Shown piece by piece: positions 11,820 through 23,376 of a stretch of DNA of 64,000 bases (the first letter of the stretch is position 1; every line of letters begins with the position of its first letter). The notes below the pieces were generated by a model. It saw only the letters and a program-made list of their open reading frames with translations, was not told the origin of the DNA and made no database searches. Source of the stretch: Mesostigma viride (lineage: Eukaryota > Streptophyta > Mesostigmatophyceae > Mesostigmatales > Mesostigmataceae); assembly GCA_009746045.1 (NCBI GenBank), contig RPFO01000165.1:5193585-5257584 (forward strand), read 5' to 3'. Made by a program: the position numbers and the translations under genes.

Positions 11820-13576
11820 TGTCTAATCACCAAGAAAATGTCCTCAAATGAGGACATTTTCTAGCATGGATACCATTTGTAATAACTAACACATGTCAAC
11901 ACATCCATGGGTACGGCATGGAACCATGTTCATTTATGATATGTTCAAGAGTTGCAATGCTTAACATCCATGAAATATGCTCATTGTATAATTGTTTACG
12001 ATTTATGAATGCAGGGGGGTCGCTACGCGAGTGACCAAATAGCACTCAAGTCAACAATATGCCAAGAAAGAAGGCATGGCCAGGTCATGGCTGGTCCTGA
12101 AAATGCACCCAGGGTGCCCACAACATGTCTATGTTACACCCTCGCAGTCCTAGACCCTGCAGCCTGCCAGGGGGGGGGCACAAAATGAACTGGCAGCCAG
12201 GGACCATGGTGCAGGCCAAACAGCAGGTGTAAAGCTAGCTCAGTCCAAAGAGTGAAATATGATGCAAATACTTGCCAAGGTTAGGTCCATGATCGTTAGT
12301 AGAGGCTCGGCTGCCACCACGGTGCTAAACCATCATGTTGAACCCTTACGTTATGTATGAAACATATACTGCAAAGAGGCACAAGTTGTAGCACAAGCAC
12401 AATGTAAACATGACAAGCTCAAGTTTCCAAGCCAGTCTTGATCACTTGGACATGAGTTGAAGCATTAGAAACAAATGGTCAACATACCAGCAAGCCTTGA
12501 AAAACTTCTCAGCAACAAGGCAGTATATGTGTTGAATCAAACTACCACATCGCAATTAAGCACAGCGACTTCTACTTGCTGCTGTTTTGATAACGCAAGG
12601 CCGTTTACCTTTTCAGTGACGCAACGGGAAAAGAAAGTACCGCCCAGCAAACCTCCGTTATCCCCCGGACATAAACGTAATCAAAACCACGAAGTTGGGC
12701 ATTGAAAGCAACCGGAATTATCACGTCTGCGGGAGTTATAGGTTACAATCCGCTTAACACGCTTACTTGGAAGGATGCGGTTGAGAATGACAGTCGGATC
12801 CTTGTTCTTTACGTGCGCCCAGGCCGCCAGCTGCGCGGGCCAGCTCAAGAAATATATATTAAAGGACGGTGACGCGTGGGAAGCACCAAGCCTTGCGGCA
12901 AAAGAAAAATATGGCTCGCGCTCGCCCTGGTTTTCGCCAGGCGCGACTGCGACATCACGACGAAAAAATAGAGACTCTTTGACGCATGCAACTGCCCAGG
13001 TCCCTCTTCTCCCCATGTCGCCCATAAGCCCAGAAGCGTACCATAACCCATACTCGCGATATCCGCAGCGCCTGGGCGGAAAAAGAAATTGTAAAACCGA
13101 ACTGCGAACTGACCTATCATGCGATCTACGTAGCTCTCAGATTTTCTTCAACAATGCCAAAATCCGTTCATGAACAAAATTTTCGACATATACAAAGCAC
13201 CTGCACGTGAAGAATATCATCTTCGAAATCACTAGATGACGATCTAAAATGCTGTCTTCGTCCGGGGCAAAATAATGCCCTATAACATTCAGGCAAGCCT
13301 CGGAACTGGCACGACCCCATAGCCGCCACTCGACAAAACACTCGATTGCATTGCGATGTTCTTGCTATTGTAGGTACTTTTCGTCGCCTCATATTTTCCA
13401 GGTACGGTCGACCCCTGTCGACCCCAGGGGCTTGGCGCGCTCAGTACCTATCCCAGTTTCGCGCCAAAACCCACCAAGTGACCCTAGGACCAAATTTGGC
13501 GCCAAAACCGCGCCCCTGACCCCCCCCGTCTCAAACGAGGACTATGTCCTCAAATGAGGACATTTGGTTTTTGGAC
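11820..13576. mobile_element. Non-autonomous TIR DNA transposon, 1,757 bp
   Basis: Inserted in the RNase H-proximal part of B copy 1. It is flanked by ACTGT on both sides (11815-11819 and 13577-13581), while the uninterrupted copy at 28310-28325 has ACTGT once. The ends are imperfect inverted repeats beginning about GTC(T/C)AA...ACCAA. Each carries the palindrome ATGTCCTCA-AA-TGAGGACAT (11838-11857 and about 13544-13563). The interior is AT-richer with no convincing ORF, so it depends on a transposase elsewhere. The superfamily is not assigned. Confidence 0.85.
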
Positions 13577-13581
13577 ACTGT

Positions 13582-14511
13582 CCATCTGGTTTCACGCCTA
13601 CCGCTTGCTGCAGCAAGTCCTGGTGCACAAGCGGGGCTGGAGCTATCGGCTGTGGGGTAGTGTAAGGGAAGAGCTCCAGGCTGCAATGGACTTGGCCCCG
13701 CTGGTGCATGCGCAGCGCGACCAGCCCCTGAGCTGCACCGTGGTGGCCACTGATGCGTCAACCCACGGTTCTGGGGTGGTGTACAGCCGGTGGGAGGCGC
13801 CTGCGGTGCGTGGCCTGTCCAACTGTCGGGAGCGGAAGGGCTGGAAGACGCTCTGTGTGGACTCTGAGACGGCCAGCGTGGAGCGCACAGGGGAGATTGA
13901 GCACCGAGCCATGGCAGCGGCGCAGTGGAGGACCGCTCTTGCCCACCGGTGGCTCGATCCCTCGGCCCACATCAACGAGAAGGAGATTCGTGCGGCTGTG
14001 CAAGGGATCGAGTGGGGCCTGCGCTCACAGGTTCACTGGCAGCAACGTCACGTGCGGCTGGTGGACAATTCGGCAGTTGTCGGTGCGCTCGTCAAAGGGC
14101 GTTCGTCGTCCTACCGGCTGGACGCCTGGTGCCGCCGGGCGATCGCGCTAGGGCTGGCCAGCAACACCCGCTACCACTGGGTGTATGTGAGGTCGAAGCG
14201 CAACCCGGCCGACGCGCCCAGTCGTGGTCGATGGGTGCGCAACCTCACTGCGGATGGCGACGTGGAGAGCAATCCGGGGCCACATGGGCGGCAGGAATTG
14301 CTGGAGGCCACTGTGCAGCCCAGCACGCTAGCTGCATATCACCGAGCGCTGAGGGCGTACGTGGAGTATGGTCAACCCCTCGCTCCCGTGGCCAAGACGG
14401 AGGCGGAAGGCGTCTTTTGTGAGTGGCTGGTCAGCGTGTATGAGGAAGGGGGAAGCCGGACCATGGTTGTGCGCGCATTATGCGGGCTGCAGCCCCAACG
14501 AGATTAAGGGG
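13582..14511 (+). pseudogene. Family B ORF2, RNase H and 2A part, copy 1
   Basis: Continues ORF2 after the TIR insertion: SIWFHAYRLLQQ, RNase H with VVATDASTHGSGVVY, INEKEIRAA, RLVDNSAVVGALVKGRSS and KRNPADAPSRG, then 2A at 14253-14282 and the linker before YR. The frame ends at TAA in QPQRD. The YR frame (NEIKGWYEARR) starts one base away. All four B copies here share this shift. Confidence 0.85.
14253..14282 (+). other. 2A-like ribosome-skipping motif
   Basis: Encodes DGDVESNPGP in B copy 1, between RNase H and YR. Confidence 0.85.
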
Positions 14512-15416
14512 TCCCTGTGCATGTCTCAACTCGTTCACTCCATCATTGAGGGCTCCAGACATTATTTTTTACAAAATACGTTTACGCACAAGAGACTCTT
14601 GGACCAAAGTCGCATAATTGGTGAATAAAGCATCTGCAGGCCCCCCCGCCAGCTGATGCTGCCATCTCACTCCCCTCAGGGTGGGTTGGGTGGGCTAATA
14701 AAAACGAATACCAGCACAAGCACACCTCGGCTGGTTATATGCCAGCACTTTTTCTCAGACTTGGGCCGGCGGCGGCCCAGGTCCTTCTAATTCGGGTCGA
14801 AACACAATTCCGCGACCCATACAATATTCGTACACCATGCGAAGTGGCGGCGTACTTGCCCACTGTGGCGGATGCAAGTCCGGTACACCTGGTTTTGGCG
14901 CCAAAAGCACCCTTGGCCAGTTGTACTACAAGGAACCCATCCCTACTAATTCTTTTGACATTGTACTACGTTTAGTCTTGGTCTACTACACCCCAGTAGG
15001 TCCGTTCACCTCCTGAGCGTCCAGTGCTACGCCGAAGCACGTCAGCACTGGTTTGAACTAGAATGAACTAGTTTGAAGTAGTTTGAAGTAGACTGTACTA
15101 CCCTGTAGGCCAAGTGAAGTACTTGGAACTACGTCCAAGTACTTAGAACCAGTTTACAAGTTACTTGTACGGACTTTCACCCTATTAGAGGGCAGATCTC
15201 GTACCACCACACTGGCGCCCCTTATTAAATTCCAGGGCCCTTATACATTGTGACTATACTGCCCCTTATAAAAGACCAGGGCCTATTATAAAATATTAAA
15301 TGCTCTATTTATTTTTTATATGTGCTGTCACCCAGCGGCGTCCCTCGCCTCCTTCGCTACCTCCGCCCCGACAAATCAGGGAATCCAGATCGAGGGAGAT
15401 CACCCATGGTACGAGG
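14512..15416 (-). mobile_element. Family C non-autonomous element
   Basis: About 905 bp inserted in antisense between the 2A linker and YR of B copy 1. On the minus strand it begins TGGGTGATCTCC and ends GCATGCACAGGGA. The empty site is seen at 17919-17935 (aaggggtggtacgagg), and no target bases are lost. It shares terminal sequence and the CAAGTACTT / TCTACTTCAA array with families A and B but has no matching ORF. It may be the short partner of an unseen autonomous family. Confidence 0.85.
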
Positions 15417-16069
15417 CGCGTCGCTTGCTGGCCGGCTGGGCGCGACGAGTTCCCGTGCAGAGCCCTCACCCCGTCCCGTGGCAGCTACTGTACCTCGTGG
15501 CAAACATTCTTCGTGCACAAGGCTCGATATTAGCTGCCTGCTGCTGCATCATTGTTTTTCAGCAATACTTGCGCATCGGAGAAGCGTTCAAGCTTCGCGT
15601 GGGGGACGTGGCTCTGCGCGGGGACTTCCGCCTGGGGCCCAGTAACCAGGGTGCGCTGCTGCTACGCGACCCCAAGACAGCCAAGGGCCAGGCCCAGGCA
15701 GTGGTGGTTGTTGAGCCCCTTTCACTCACGTTGCTTGGCGCCCTGTGTGCTGGGCGGGCGCACGAGGAGCTGCTCTTTGGCGCACTCAGCTACAGCCGTT
15801 TCTTGCAGCGGTGGCACGCCGCGTGGGACCTCCTTGGCTTGCGGGGGATGTTTTCACCCTACAGCATGCGCCACGGGGGGGCCACCCATGACTACCTGCG
15901 CGGGGTACCAATCGCGGACATCCAAAAGCGTGGCCGGTGGCGCCAGTTTTCGTCCGTGGACCATTACGTGGGGCTCCACCGCGCCCTGCAGGTGCGGGTG
16001 CCCCAGGTGGTGTGGGACCTCGCGGGCAGACTGCCCCCCCGTGACTGGCGTCGTCACTTTGGGCCGTAG
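15417..16069 (+). pseudogene. Family B tyrosine recombinase domain, copy 1
   Basis: Reads WYEARRLLAGWARR through the stop at 16067-16069. Tyrosine recombinase signature: box I Arg in QQYLRIGEAFKLR, probable beta-hairpin Lys in RDPKTAKG, box II Arg in YSMRHGGATHDYL, a Trp in GRWRQF where His is more usual, and the nucleophile Tyr in VDHYVGLH. The domain looks intact but is cut off from RH-2A by a frameshift and the C insertion. Confidence 0.85.
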
Positions 16070-16350
16070 ATTTCGGCCATACTTCGGTGAGGCGCACTCT
16101 AGCAGACACGCTAGGGCTTCACCAGCTGGAGGGTAAGGATGTGCCCTCCCATGGCTCCTGACGCGGTTTCCAGATGTACGGCCTGCGGCCAGGTTGGAGA
16201 TGCGGGTCAAGTGGAAGCGGCGGCCAGGGACTGCCAAAAAAATATTTTATGTCTCTCTGTCTACTAAGTCCGGTCGGCTTCAACATATAGTGTAATAAAC
16301 AAGTTCTGGTGCCCTTCAACCAGAAGTGGACCTAGGCAATGCACAGTGGA
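16070..16350 (+). promoter_or_regulatory. Family B 3' noncoding region
   Basis: Contains one hairpin repeat (GCGCACT, then CTAGCA-GACA-CGCTAG at 16099-16114), the block shared with family A (GGCCAGGTTGGAGATGCGGG), AATAAA at 16294-16299 within TGTAATAAAC, and the terminus GCACAGTGGA. Confidence 0.65.
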
Positions 16351-17040
16351 TGATTGATCTTACGATCGGGATTCCCTGATTTTGCCTGGGGGAGCGGAGG
16401 GATGGAGGTGCGCCGCTACCTTGGAGGCGCTACACCGTTGCCCAGTGGTGCAAGTCGACACGCGGGAGCCAAACGGGGTGGCCACGCCCTCTTTGGAGGG
16501 TCTGACAGCCTTGGATGGGCCTCAGATGTAGTTCGAACTAGTTCAAAGTTAGTACAGGTAGTACCAACTAGTTCAAACTAGTTCAATCTACTTCAACTAG
16601 TATCCAGGGACCCTCAAGATATGCCAGGTGGTTGCTGAACGGTTCTGGCATGACAGAACATGTGTGACATCATAAAAATGTAGTACAATGTTGAAAAAAG
16701 TAGTATCAGGGTCCTAGATCTAGTACAGTAGTATTCTGAGGTCATTCTTACATGGAGCGCCGCGCCAGCGGGGCGCCGCACTTGCGTGTGTCACGGATGC
16801 AACGTTGATGCGATGTATTTCAAGGTGGTGATGGCTGCCAAGCCAGCTTATCAGTTTTCCCCACCCACCCACCCTTTTCTGTTTTGTCTTGGGGGGTCAA
16901 GTGGAAGCGGCGGCCAGGGACTGCCAAAAAAATATTTTATGTCTCTCTGTCTACTAAGTCCGGTCGGCTTCAACATATAGTGTAATAAACAAGTTCTGGT
17001 GCCCTTCAACCAGAAGTGGACCTAGGCAATGCACAGTGGA
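16351..17040 (+). mobile_element. B-short non-autonomous element
   Basis: 690 bp with both family B ends. It follows B 5' sequence to TTATCAGTTTTC, then a linker CCCCACCCACCCACCC (16859-16874) plus TTTTCTGTTTTGTCTTGGGG, then B 3' sequence from GTCAAGTGGAAGC to GCACAGTGGA. It has no ORF and sits head-to-tail directly after B copy 1. Confidence 0.85.
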
Positions 17041-17665
17041 CAAGCGGGGCTGGAGCTATCGGCTGTGGGGTAGTGTAAGGGAAGAGCTCCAGGCTGCAAT
17101 GGACTTGGCCCCGCTGGTGCATGCGCAGCGCGACCAGCCCCTGAGCTGCACCGTGGTGGCCACTGATGCGTCAACCCACGGTTCTGGGGTGGTGTACAGC
17201 CGGTGGGAGGCGCCTGCGGTGCGTGGCCTGTCCAACTGTCGGGAGCGGAAGGGCTCGAAGACGCTCTGTGTGGACTCTGAGACGGCCAGCGTGGAGCGCA
17301 CAGGGGAGATTGAGCACCGAGCCATGGCAGCGGCGCAGTGGAGGACCGCTCTTGCCCACCGGTGGCTCGATCCCTCGGCCCACATCAACGAGAAGGAGAT
17401 TCGTGCGGCTGTGCAAGGGATCGAGTGGGGCCTGCGCTCACAGGTTCACTGGCAGCAACGTCACGTGCGGCTGGTGGACAATTCGGCAGTTGTCGGTGCG
17501 CTCGTCAAAGGGCGTTCGTCGTCCTACCGGCTGGACGCCTGGTGCCGCCGGGCGATCGCGCTAGGGCTGGCCAGCAACACCCGCTACCACTGGGTGTATG
17601 TGAGGTCGAAGCGCAACCCGGCCGACGCGCCCAGTCGTGGTCGATGGGTGCGCAACCTCACTGCG

Positions 17666-17695
17666 GATGGCGACGTGGAGAGCAATCCGGGGCCA
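17666..17695 (+). other. 2A-like ribosome-skipping motif
   Basis: Encodes DGDVESNPGP in the truncated B copy. Confidence 0.85.
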
Positions 17696-18177
17696 CATGG
17701 GCGGCAGGAATTGCTGGAGGCCACTGTGCAGCCCAGCACGCTAGCTGCATATCACCGAGCGCTGAGGGCGTACGTGGAGTATGGTCAACCCCTCGCTCCC
17801 GTGGCCAAGACGGAGGCGGAAGGCGTCTTTTGTGAGTGGCTGGTCAGCGTGTATGAGGAAGGGGGAAGCCGGACCATGGTTGTGCGCGCATTATGCGGGC
17901 TGCAGCCCCAACGAGATTAAGGGGTGGTACGAGGCGCGTCGCTTGCTGGCCGGCTGGGCGCGACGAGTTCCCGTGCAGAGCCCTCACCCCGTCCCGTGGC
18001 TACTGTACCTCGTGGCAAACATTCTTCGTGCACAAGGCTCGATATTAGCAGCCTGCTGCTGCATCATTGTTTTTCAGCAATACTTGCGCATCGGAGAAGC
18101 GGTCAAGCTTCGCGTGGGGGACGTGGCTCTGCGCGGGGACTTCCGCCTGGGGCCCAGTAACCAGGGTGCGCTGCTGC

Positions 18178-18843
18178 TCCTCTGTGCATGCTTTCAGGTT
18201 CACTTTGTTTGAGAAGGCACCAGAACTTGTTTATTGCAAAATTATATGCTTAAGCCGCTTGCAGGCCTTGGTAGACCGAGAGACTGGGAAATTGTGCGCA
18301 AGTCCCAGGCGGCTGCCACCATATAACACCCCCAGAGACAACAAACAAAAGAGGGTGGGTGGGTGGGGAAAACTGATAAAGCATGCGCCGCCATGTCTTC
18401 CTCAATAAATTGGCTGCATTGCATGCGCACGGTGACGGATGCAAGTCCGGTACAGTACTGGCGCGGCGCCCAGGTGCCACTGAACAGTTGTACTACAAAG
18501 AACCCATTTGTACTGATTCTTTCGACATTGTACTACGTTTAGTCACTGTCTACTTCAACCCAGGTGGTCATACCACCTCCTAGGCAGGTTTTGCTACACC
18601 TGAACGAATCTTTACTAGCCTGAGCTAGTTTGAACTAGTTTGAAGTAGATTGTACTACCCTGTAGTACCAATGAAGTACTTTGAACTACATCCAAGTACT
18701 TGGAAGCAGTCCAGAGGTCGTTTGCAGGGACTTTCACCCTTTCTAGGAGCATGTCTCGCAGATCAGCCATGAGGCAGCGGCACCGACTCGCACTCCGCTT
18801 CCCTTAGTCGCAAATCAGGGAATCCAGATCGTAAGATCAACCA
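18178..18843 (-). mobile_element. A-short inserted in family B YR
   Basis: 666-bp antisense A-short with intact ends (TCCTCTGTGC at left, GATCAACCA at right on the plus strand). The intact YR at 15650-15670 shows gctgctgctacgcgacc, so no target bases were lost. On the element strand the left flank ends in A and the element ends GGA. Confidence 0.9.
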
Positions 18844-19530
18844 TACGCGACCCCAAGACAGCCAAGGGCCAGGCCCAGGCAGTGGTGGTTGTTGAGCCCC
18901 TTTCACTCACGTTGCTTGGCGCCCTGTGTGCTAGGCGGGCGCACGAGGAGCTGCTCTTTGGCGCACTCAGCTACAGCCGTTTCTTGCGGCGGTGGCACGC
19001 CGCGTGGGACCTCCTTGGCTTGCGGGGGATGTTTTCACCCTACAGCATGCGCCACGGGGGGGCCACCCATGACTACCTGCGCGAGGTACCAATCGCGGAC
19101 ATCCAAAAGCGTGGCCGGTGGCGCCAGTTTTCGTCCGTGGACCATTACGTGGGGCTCCACCGCGCCCTGCAGGTGCGGGTGCCCCAGGTGGTGTGGGACC
19201 TCGCGGGCAGACTGCCCCCCCGTGACTGGCGTCGTCACTTTGGGCCGTAGATTTCGGCCATACTTCGGTGAGGCGCACTCTAGCGGACACGTTAGGGCTT
19301 CACCAGCTGGAGGGTAAGGATGTGCCCTCCCATGGCTCCTGACGCGGTTTCCAGATGTACGGCCTGCGGCCAGGTTGGAGATGCGGGTCAAGTGGAAGCG
19401 GCGGCCAGGGACTGCCAAAAAATATTTTATGTCTCTCTGTCTACTAAGTCCGGTCGGCTTCAACATATAGTGTAATAAACAAGTTCTGGTGCCCTTCAAC
19501 CAGAAGTGGACCTAGGCAATGCACAGTGGA

Positions 19531-19762
19531 TGATTGATCTTACGATCGGGATTCCCTGATTTTGCCTGGGGGAGCGGAGGGATGGAGGTGCGCCGCTACC
19601 TTGGAGGCGCTACACCGTTGCCCAGTGGTGCAAGTCGACATGCGGGAGCCAAACGGGGTGGCCACGCCCTCTCTGGAGGGTCTGACAGCCTTGGATGGGC
19701 CTCAGATGTAGTTCGAACTAGTTCAAAGTTAGTACAGGTAGTACCAACTAGTTCAAACGAGT
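19531..19762 (+). mobile_element. Family B 5' fragment
   Basis: Starts TGATTGATC directly after the previous B 3' end. It covers the first 232 bases of the B 5' noncoding region, including part of the phased array, and is cut at ...aaacgagt by the A2 element starting at 19763. Confidence 0.85.
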
Positions 19763-21947
19763 TGGTTGATCTTACGATCTGGATTCCCTGATTTGCGACT
19801 AAGGGGAGCGGAGTGCGAGTCGGTGCCGCTGCCTCATGGCTGATCTGCGAGAAATGCTCCTAGAAAGGGTGAAAGTCCCTGAAAATGACCTCTGGACTGT
19901 TTCCAAGTACTTGGATGTAGTTCAAAGTACTTCATTGGTACTAGAGGGTAGTACAATCTACTTCAAACTAGTTCAACCTAGCTCAGGCTAGTAAAGATTC
20001 GATCAGGTGTAGCACAACCTGCCTAGGAGGTGGTATGACCACCTGGGTTGAAGTAGACAGTGACTAAACCTAGTACAATGTCGAAAGAATCAGTACAAGT
20101 GGGTTCTTTGTAGTACAACTGGTCAGTGGCACCTGGGCGCCGCGCCAGTACTGTACCGGACTTGCATCCGTCACCGTGAGCATGCAATGCAGCCAATTTA
20201 TTGAGGAAGACATGGCGGCGCATGCTTTATCAGTTTTCAAATTCGTTTTTCGGTTTTCTAAGCCATCTTTTGGCTGTTTTACCTCGGAATAGATCCGTTT
20301 TAAAGCTAACGACTTCCTCTTTACGAATATGATGGCTAGCGGGGATGAAAACGCTAGCGAGACGGGGGATTTACCGCGCGGATTTGCGAGTCGTGTGGAG
20401 GAAATCTATGTGAACCATGGCAGGAACGCCTCAGCTGTCGCCTATTTTATAGCGGCAGAACTCGGCTCTGAATACCCTAAAATATTGTTGCGTAGCTCGG
20501 AAAACAAGTTAAGAAGTTTGGCAGAAAAGCTTCGGATCTTTGGGTTTGAAATCAATGGGTATGACACTCGTGAGGAGCTGGCGCAAAATATTTCAGCCAA
20601 GGTGGCGAAAATGTTAGCACAAGGTACAACAGGCATTACAAACGATGAGGAACCGAACGGGGACTCCTCAGAGGAGGACACTGATGTCGGGGAAGCTTTG
20701 GCGGGGGCCAAAGAGGAGCAGGCGCAGGGATTTCGCCCCCCAGGTGCTAGCACAGTTGCTGGCGCACCAGGTGCCGTTTTTCCCGCCGTTTTTGGTCATA
20801 TGGCGCCTGTCGTCGGAGGGGATGGCAGGAAACAGCTTGCAAATGCAGGGAGGAGCTTGGCAAACGCGGCTGGCGCTAGTTTTGGGGGAGGCGAGGGGGT
20901 GTCTGCAGTGCCACGCTCAGGCACTTTAAAAGCGGGCGCGCGCGGGGGAGGCAAGGAGGAGAAAGCAGGTCTCCCGCGCAGTGCCAAGGGGGACGGGGCG
21001 GCCGGAATGGGACTGAGCCCCGAAATGATGGCGCAGATGAATGCCCTCATGGGGGGCTTCCAACAGCTGGGGATTGGCGGCGCCCAGGGGTTGGGAGCCG
21101 CAGTACGGGTGCCAGCACCCAGCGTGCAGGAAGGAGGCGCATGGGGGGGGCGGGGCAGCAGGGCCCAGCCCTGCCGGGTGGACAAGCGGGCCCCATGGGT
21201 ACCCGGGCACACCGACAGGCGTGGAAAGAACGCAGGGCCCAGCGTACGCTTACCCAGGGCAGATGGGTGCAGCCTGGCCTCAGCCCTACCCACCAGCGGG
21301 TACCGCGTACGGTACCTTGGTGCCAGCGGCTGGAACCCCGTACCACATGGCGTTCGCAGCAGCCCAAGGTGGGCAGAGGAAACGGGAGAGCAAGCGGTCC
21401 AAGTGCCGCGAGTGCGGGCATCGGCACTGCCGGTGCACGTCCAGCGACAGCACGAGCAGCGACTCGGAGGGGAGCGGGCGAGGGCACGCGGGTGGCCGGG
21501 GCACAGGTGGGAGGTTGACCGACCTGCCAGTTACCCGCGGGGTCAACCTGCTCGAGTACCTGCCGGCGGGGCGGGCGCTCAGCGTGGTGTGGGACGTGGA
21601 AGACCACAAGTACCACCAGCGCACGGCCCCCAAGCACATGGAGACCGCCATACAGGGCCACAACGGCAACATGGTGGCCTGGCTGAACGTGCAAAGGGCC
21701 CCCGTGCTGCGCCAGCAGAAGGAGGGGACGGGACTTGGGTGGGCATCCAAGGAGAGGATGGAGCTGGCCCAGAACCTGTGCCACGTCTGGGATACGCTCA
21801 ACAAGGAGCTCAGTCCCAACGTGTGCAGCGAGCTGGCGGGCGTGGAGTACCTGGCGCTCTGCGTGGAGGCTCTCCTGCTGGTGGAGACCAGCGGGTCTTG
21901 GAACGCGTCCGGGTACATGCTGCCCTACCGGCCGGCAGGGGTGTCCG
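19763..21947 (+). pseudogene. Family A2 5' half with gag
   Basis: TGGTTGATC at 19763, 5' noncoding region to 20328, gag from 20329 (ATGATGGCTAGC). The N-terminal part has an L-x3-L ... G-F-E-I ... REEL arrangement reminiscent of SAP-type DNA-binding motifs (weak). Then come an acidic stretch, Gly-rich and Tyr/Pro-rich parts, the cluster KCRECGHRHCRC and the core NLCHVWDTLNKEL. The frame shifts in the G run near 21145. The copy ends in the patchwork junction after PYRPAGVSG. Confidence 0.8.
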
Positions 21948-22064
21948 GCGGCGCTCGACGGGCTGGCCGACCAGACTGAAGGCAGCGCGAACCGTTGGCG
22001 CGGCGCGTTGGCACGGAGGAAGCGGAGGGAGGAGTGGCGGGCTCTTCCCAGGAAGTGAGAGGGC
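21948..22064. other. Patchwork junction between inverted A2 and A1 sequences
   Basis: Joins plus-strand gag A2 (as at 36690) to minus-strand A1 RT (as at about 3345). Between them, short blocks alternate. GGCTGGCCGACCAGACTG and GGCAGCGCGAACC match 3238-3275. GTTGGCG...GGCGCG and GAGGGAGGAGTGGCGGGC match 36750-36810. TTGGCACGGAG matches about 3288. GAAGTGAGAGGGCGAG matches A2, and TAGCTGGGCG matches A1. It marks the boundary between the two copies of the large duplication. Confidence 0.75.
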
Positions 22065-23376
22065 GAGTAGCTGGGCGGCCCCCTGCCATCTCGGCCACCG
22101 CCCCACATCTGGCAGGTAACAGCCGCCAGGGGTGGGGAACTTGTCGTTGCTCTGCACCATGTTGCAGATGAGTCGCTGGCGCTGGGCTGACGGGTCCACC
22201 ACCCCTGGATCGCGCTTGGGCACGCCGAACAGGCCGTTGGTGACCGGGGGCTCCTCCTCGCTGTAGTCTGTCATCCCGGTCTCCGCCAGCCGCACGCTCA
22301 GGCGCGCGTACTCTGTGTCGCTCGCACAGCCATGCGTCACTCGCCTTCGACGCCCTGGCTGCACTACCTCCTCCTCCCTCAAAATATTTTTTATGTTGCC
22401 ATATACCTCCCTCCACTGGGGGGGGAGGCAGTCCATCAGCGGCACGCTGCCCGCCACTCCGCCCGCGGGCAGCGCAAGTCTCTCCGGGGCAATTATTTCA
22501 TATTGCCCGTCGGGCCCATAGGGCCCAGACTCAACTTCATGCACCAGGTCCTCTGCCGCTACGGCTCTCAGCCGGCGCTCATGAACCTGGGCGGCAATCT
22601 CCAGCCCTTGTAGGGCCGCCTGCTGGGCAGCGGTGCAGGGAGCCGTTGCCGTCGCCCCGCTAGTGCCGCGCCCTGGGGGCCCGCCGGCTGGCGTGGCCAT
22701 TGCTGGCCCCGCCCCACACCCGGCCGCCCCCACAGGTGGTTCCGGTGTCCCCCCCCACATCCAGTTCAGGCCTTCCACGAGCCGGACCATGAGCAGCAAG
22801 CGTGCCCGCCGCCGCGTGGCTCGCTGCAGCCTGCGTCGTGAGCGCAGGCGGGACCGGTCGAGGGGCTGGACGGCCGGAACTGGGAGGGGGAACACGCCGC
22901 GCCCCCTCACTTCTGCTTGTTGCTGGCAGAGGAGGAGGCCACCGCCCCGCCATCCACCTTGGCCAGCACCGCCGCGCTGACCCGCGCGTCGTGCTCCTTC
23001 TTGGCGGCCTTGAGAGCCCGTCGCGCCGCCCTCGTCCGCTGGCTGCCGCTCTCCACCACCGGCAGCACGAAGGCGGCCTGGGCGACCCACGCGCCCTGGC
23101 CCCGCTCGCTCTCCACCACCATGCGTGACTCCACGATGCGTGCAAAGTACTCCATGCACGCGAGCTCGGTCACCGCCGTGACTCCCAGCTCCTTCACCGC
23201 CACGTCCAGGGCGTGGCACAGGTTGACCGCGATGTCCATGCGCTCGCGACTCTGCCACCCGCTGGTCTGGCCTGGCCCACGGATGAACATGGGCTTCAGG
23301 CCCTCCAGCCGGGCCCGCAGACTGCCCCCGTACCGGTCCTTGGCCGTTTGCAGGTACTCGGGCAGCACCCGCAGCT
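22065..23376 (-). pseudogene. Family A1 fragment: gag end, ORF2 N part, RT start
   Basis: Minus strand from 23376: gag C part (YLQTAKDRYGG ... SNKQK), then ORF2 from RGRGVFPLPV through the Arg-rich linker and QYEIIAPERLALP to the RT N-terminal motif VTNGLFGVPKRDPGVV, ending at the patchwork junction. It is near-identical to about 3345-4643. Confidence 0.8.

Larger units (their letters stand above)
8050..16350 (+). mobile_element. Family B DIRS-like retrotransposon, copy 1
   Basis: Begins TGATTGATC at 8050 (left flank gtgcctccc of A1 gag) and ends GCACAGTGGA at 16350. It contains a 5' noncoding region, gag, ORF2 in several frames and a 3' region. It carries two later insertions: a 1,757-bp TIR transposon at 11820-13576 (absent from copy 2) and a family C element at 14512-15416 (shared with copy 2). 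It is followed directly by a B-short. Confidence 0.85.
17041..19530 (+). pseudogene. 5'-truncated family B copy (RH-2A-YR), first train
   Basis: Starts abruptly inside RNase H (KRGWSYRLWGSVREEL) right after the B-short terminus. It continues through RH, 2A (17666-17695) and YR to GCACAGTGGA at 19530. YR is split by an antisense A-short at 18178-18843. The YR frame is shifted from RH-2A at the same position as in the other B copies. It lacks the C insertion, so it supplies the empty-site sequence. Confidence 0.85.
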
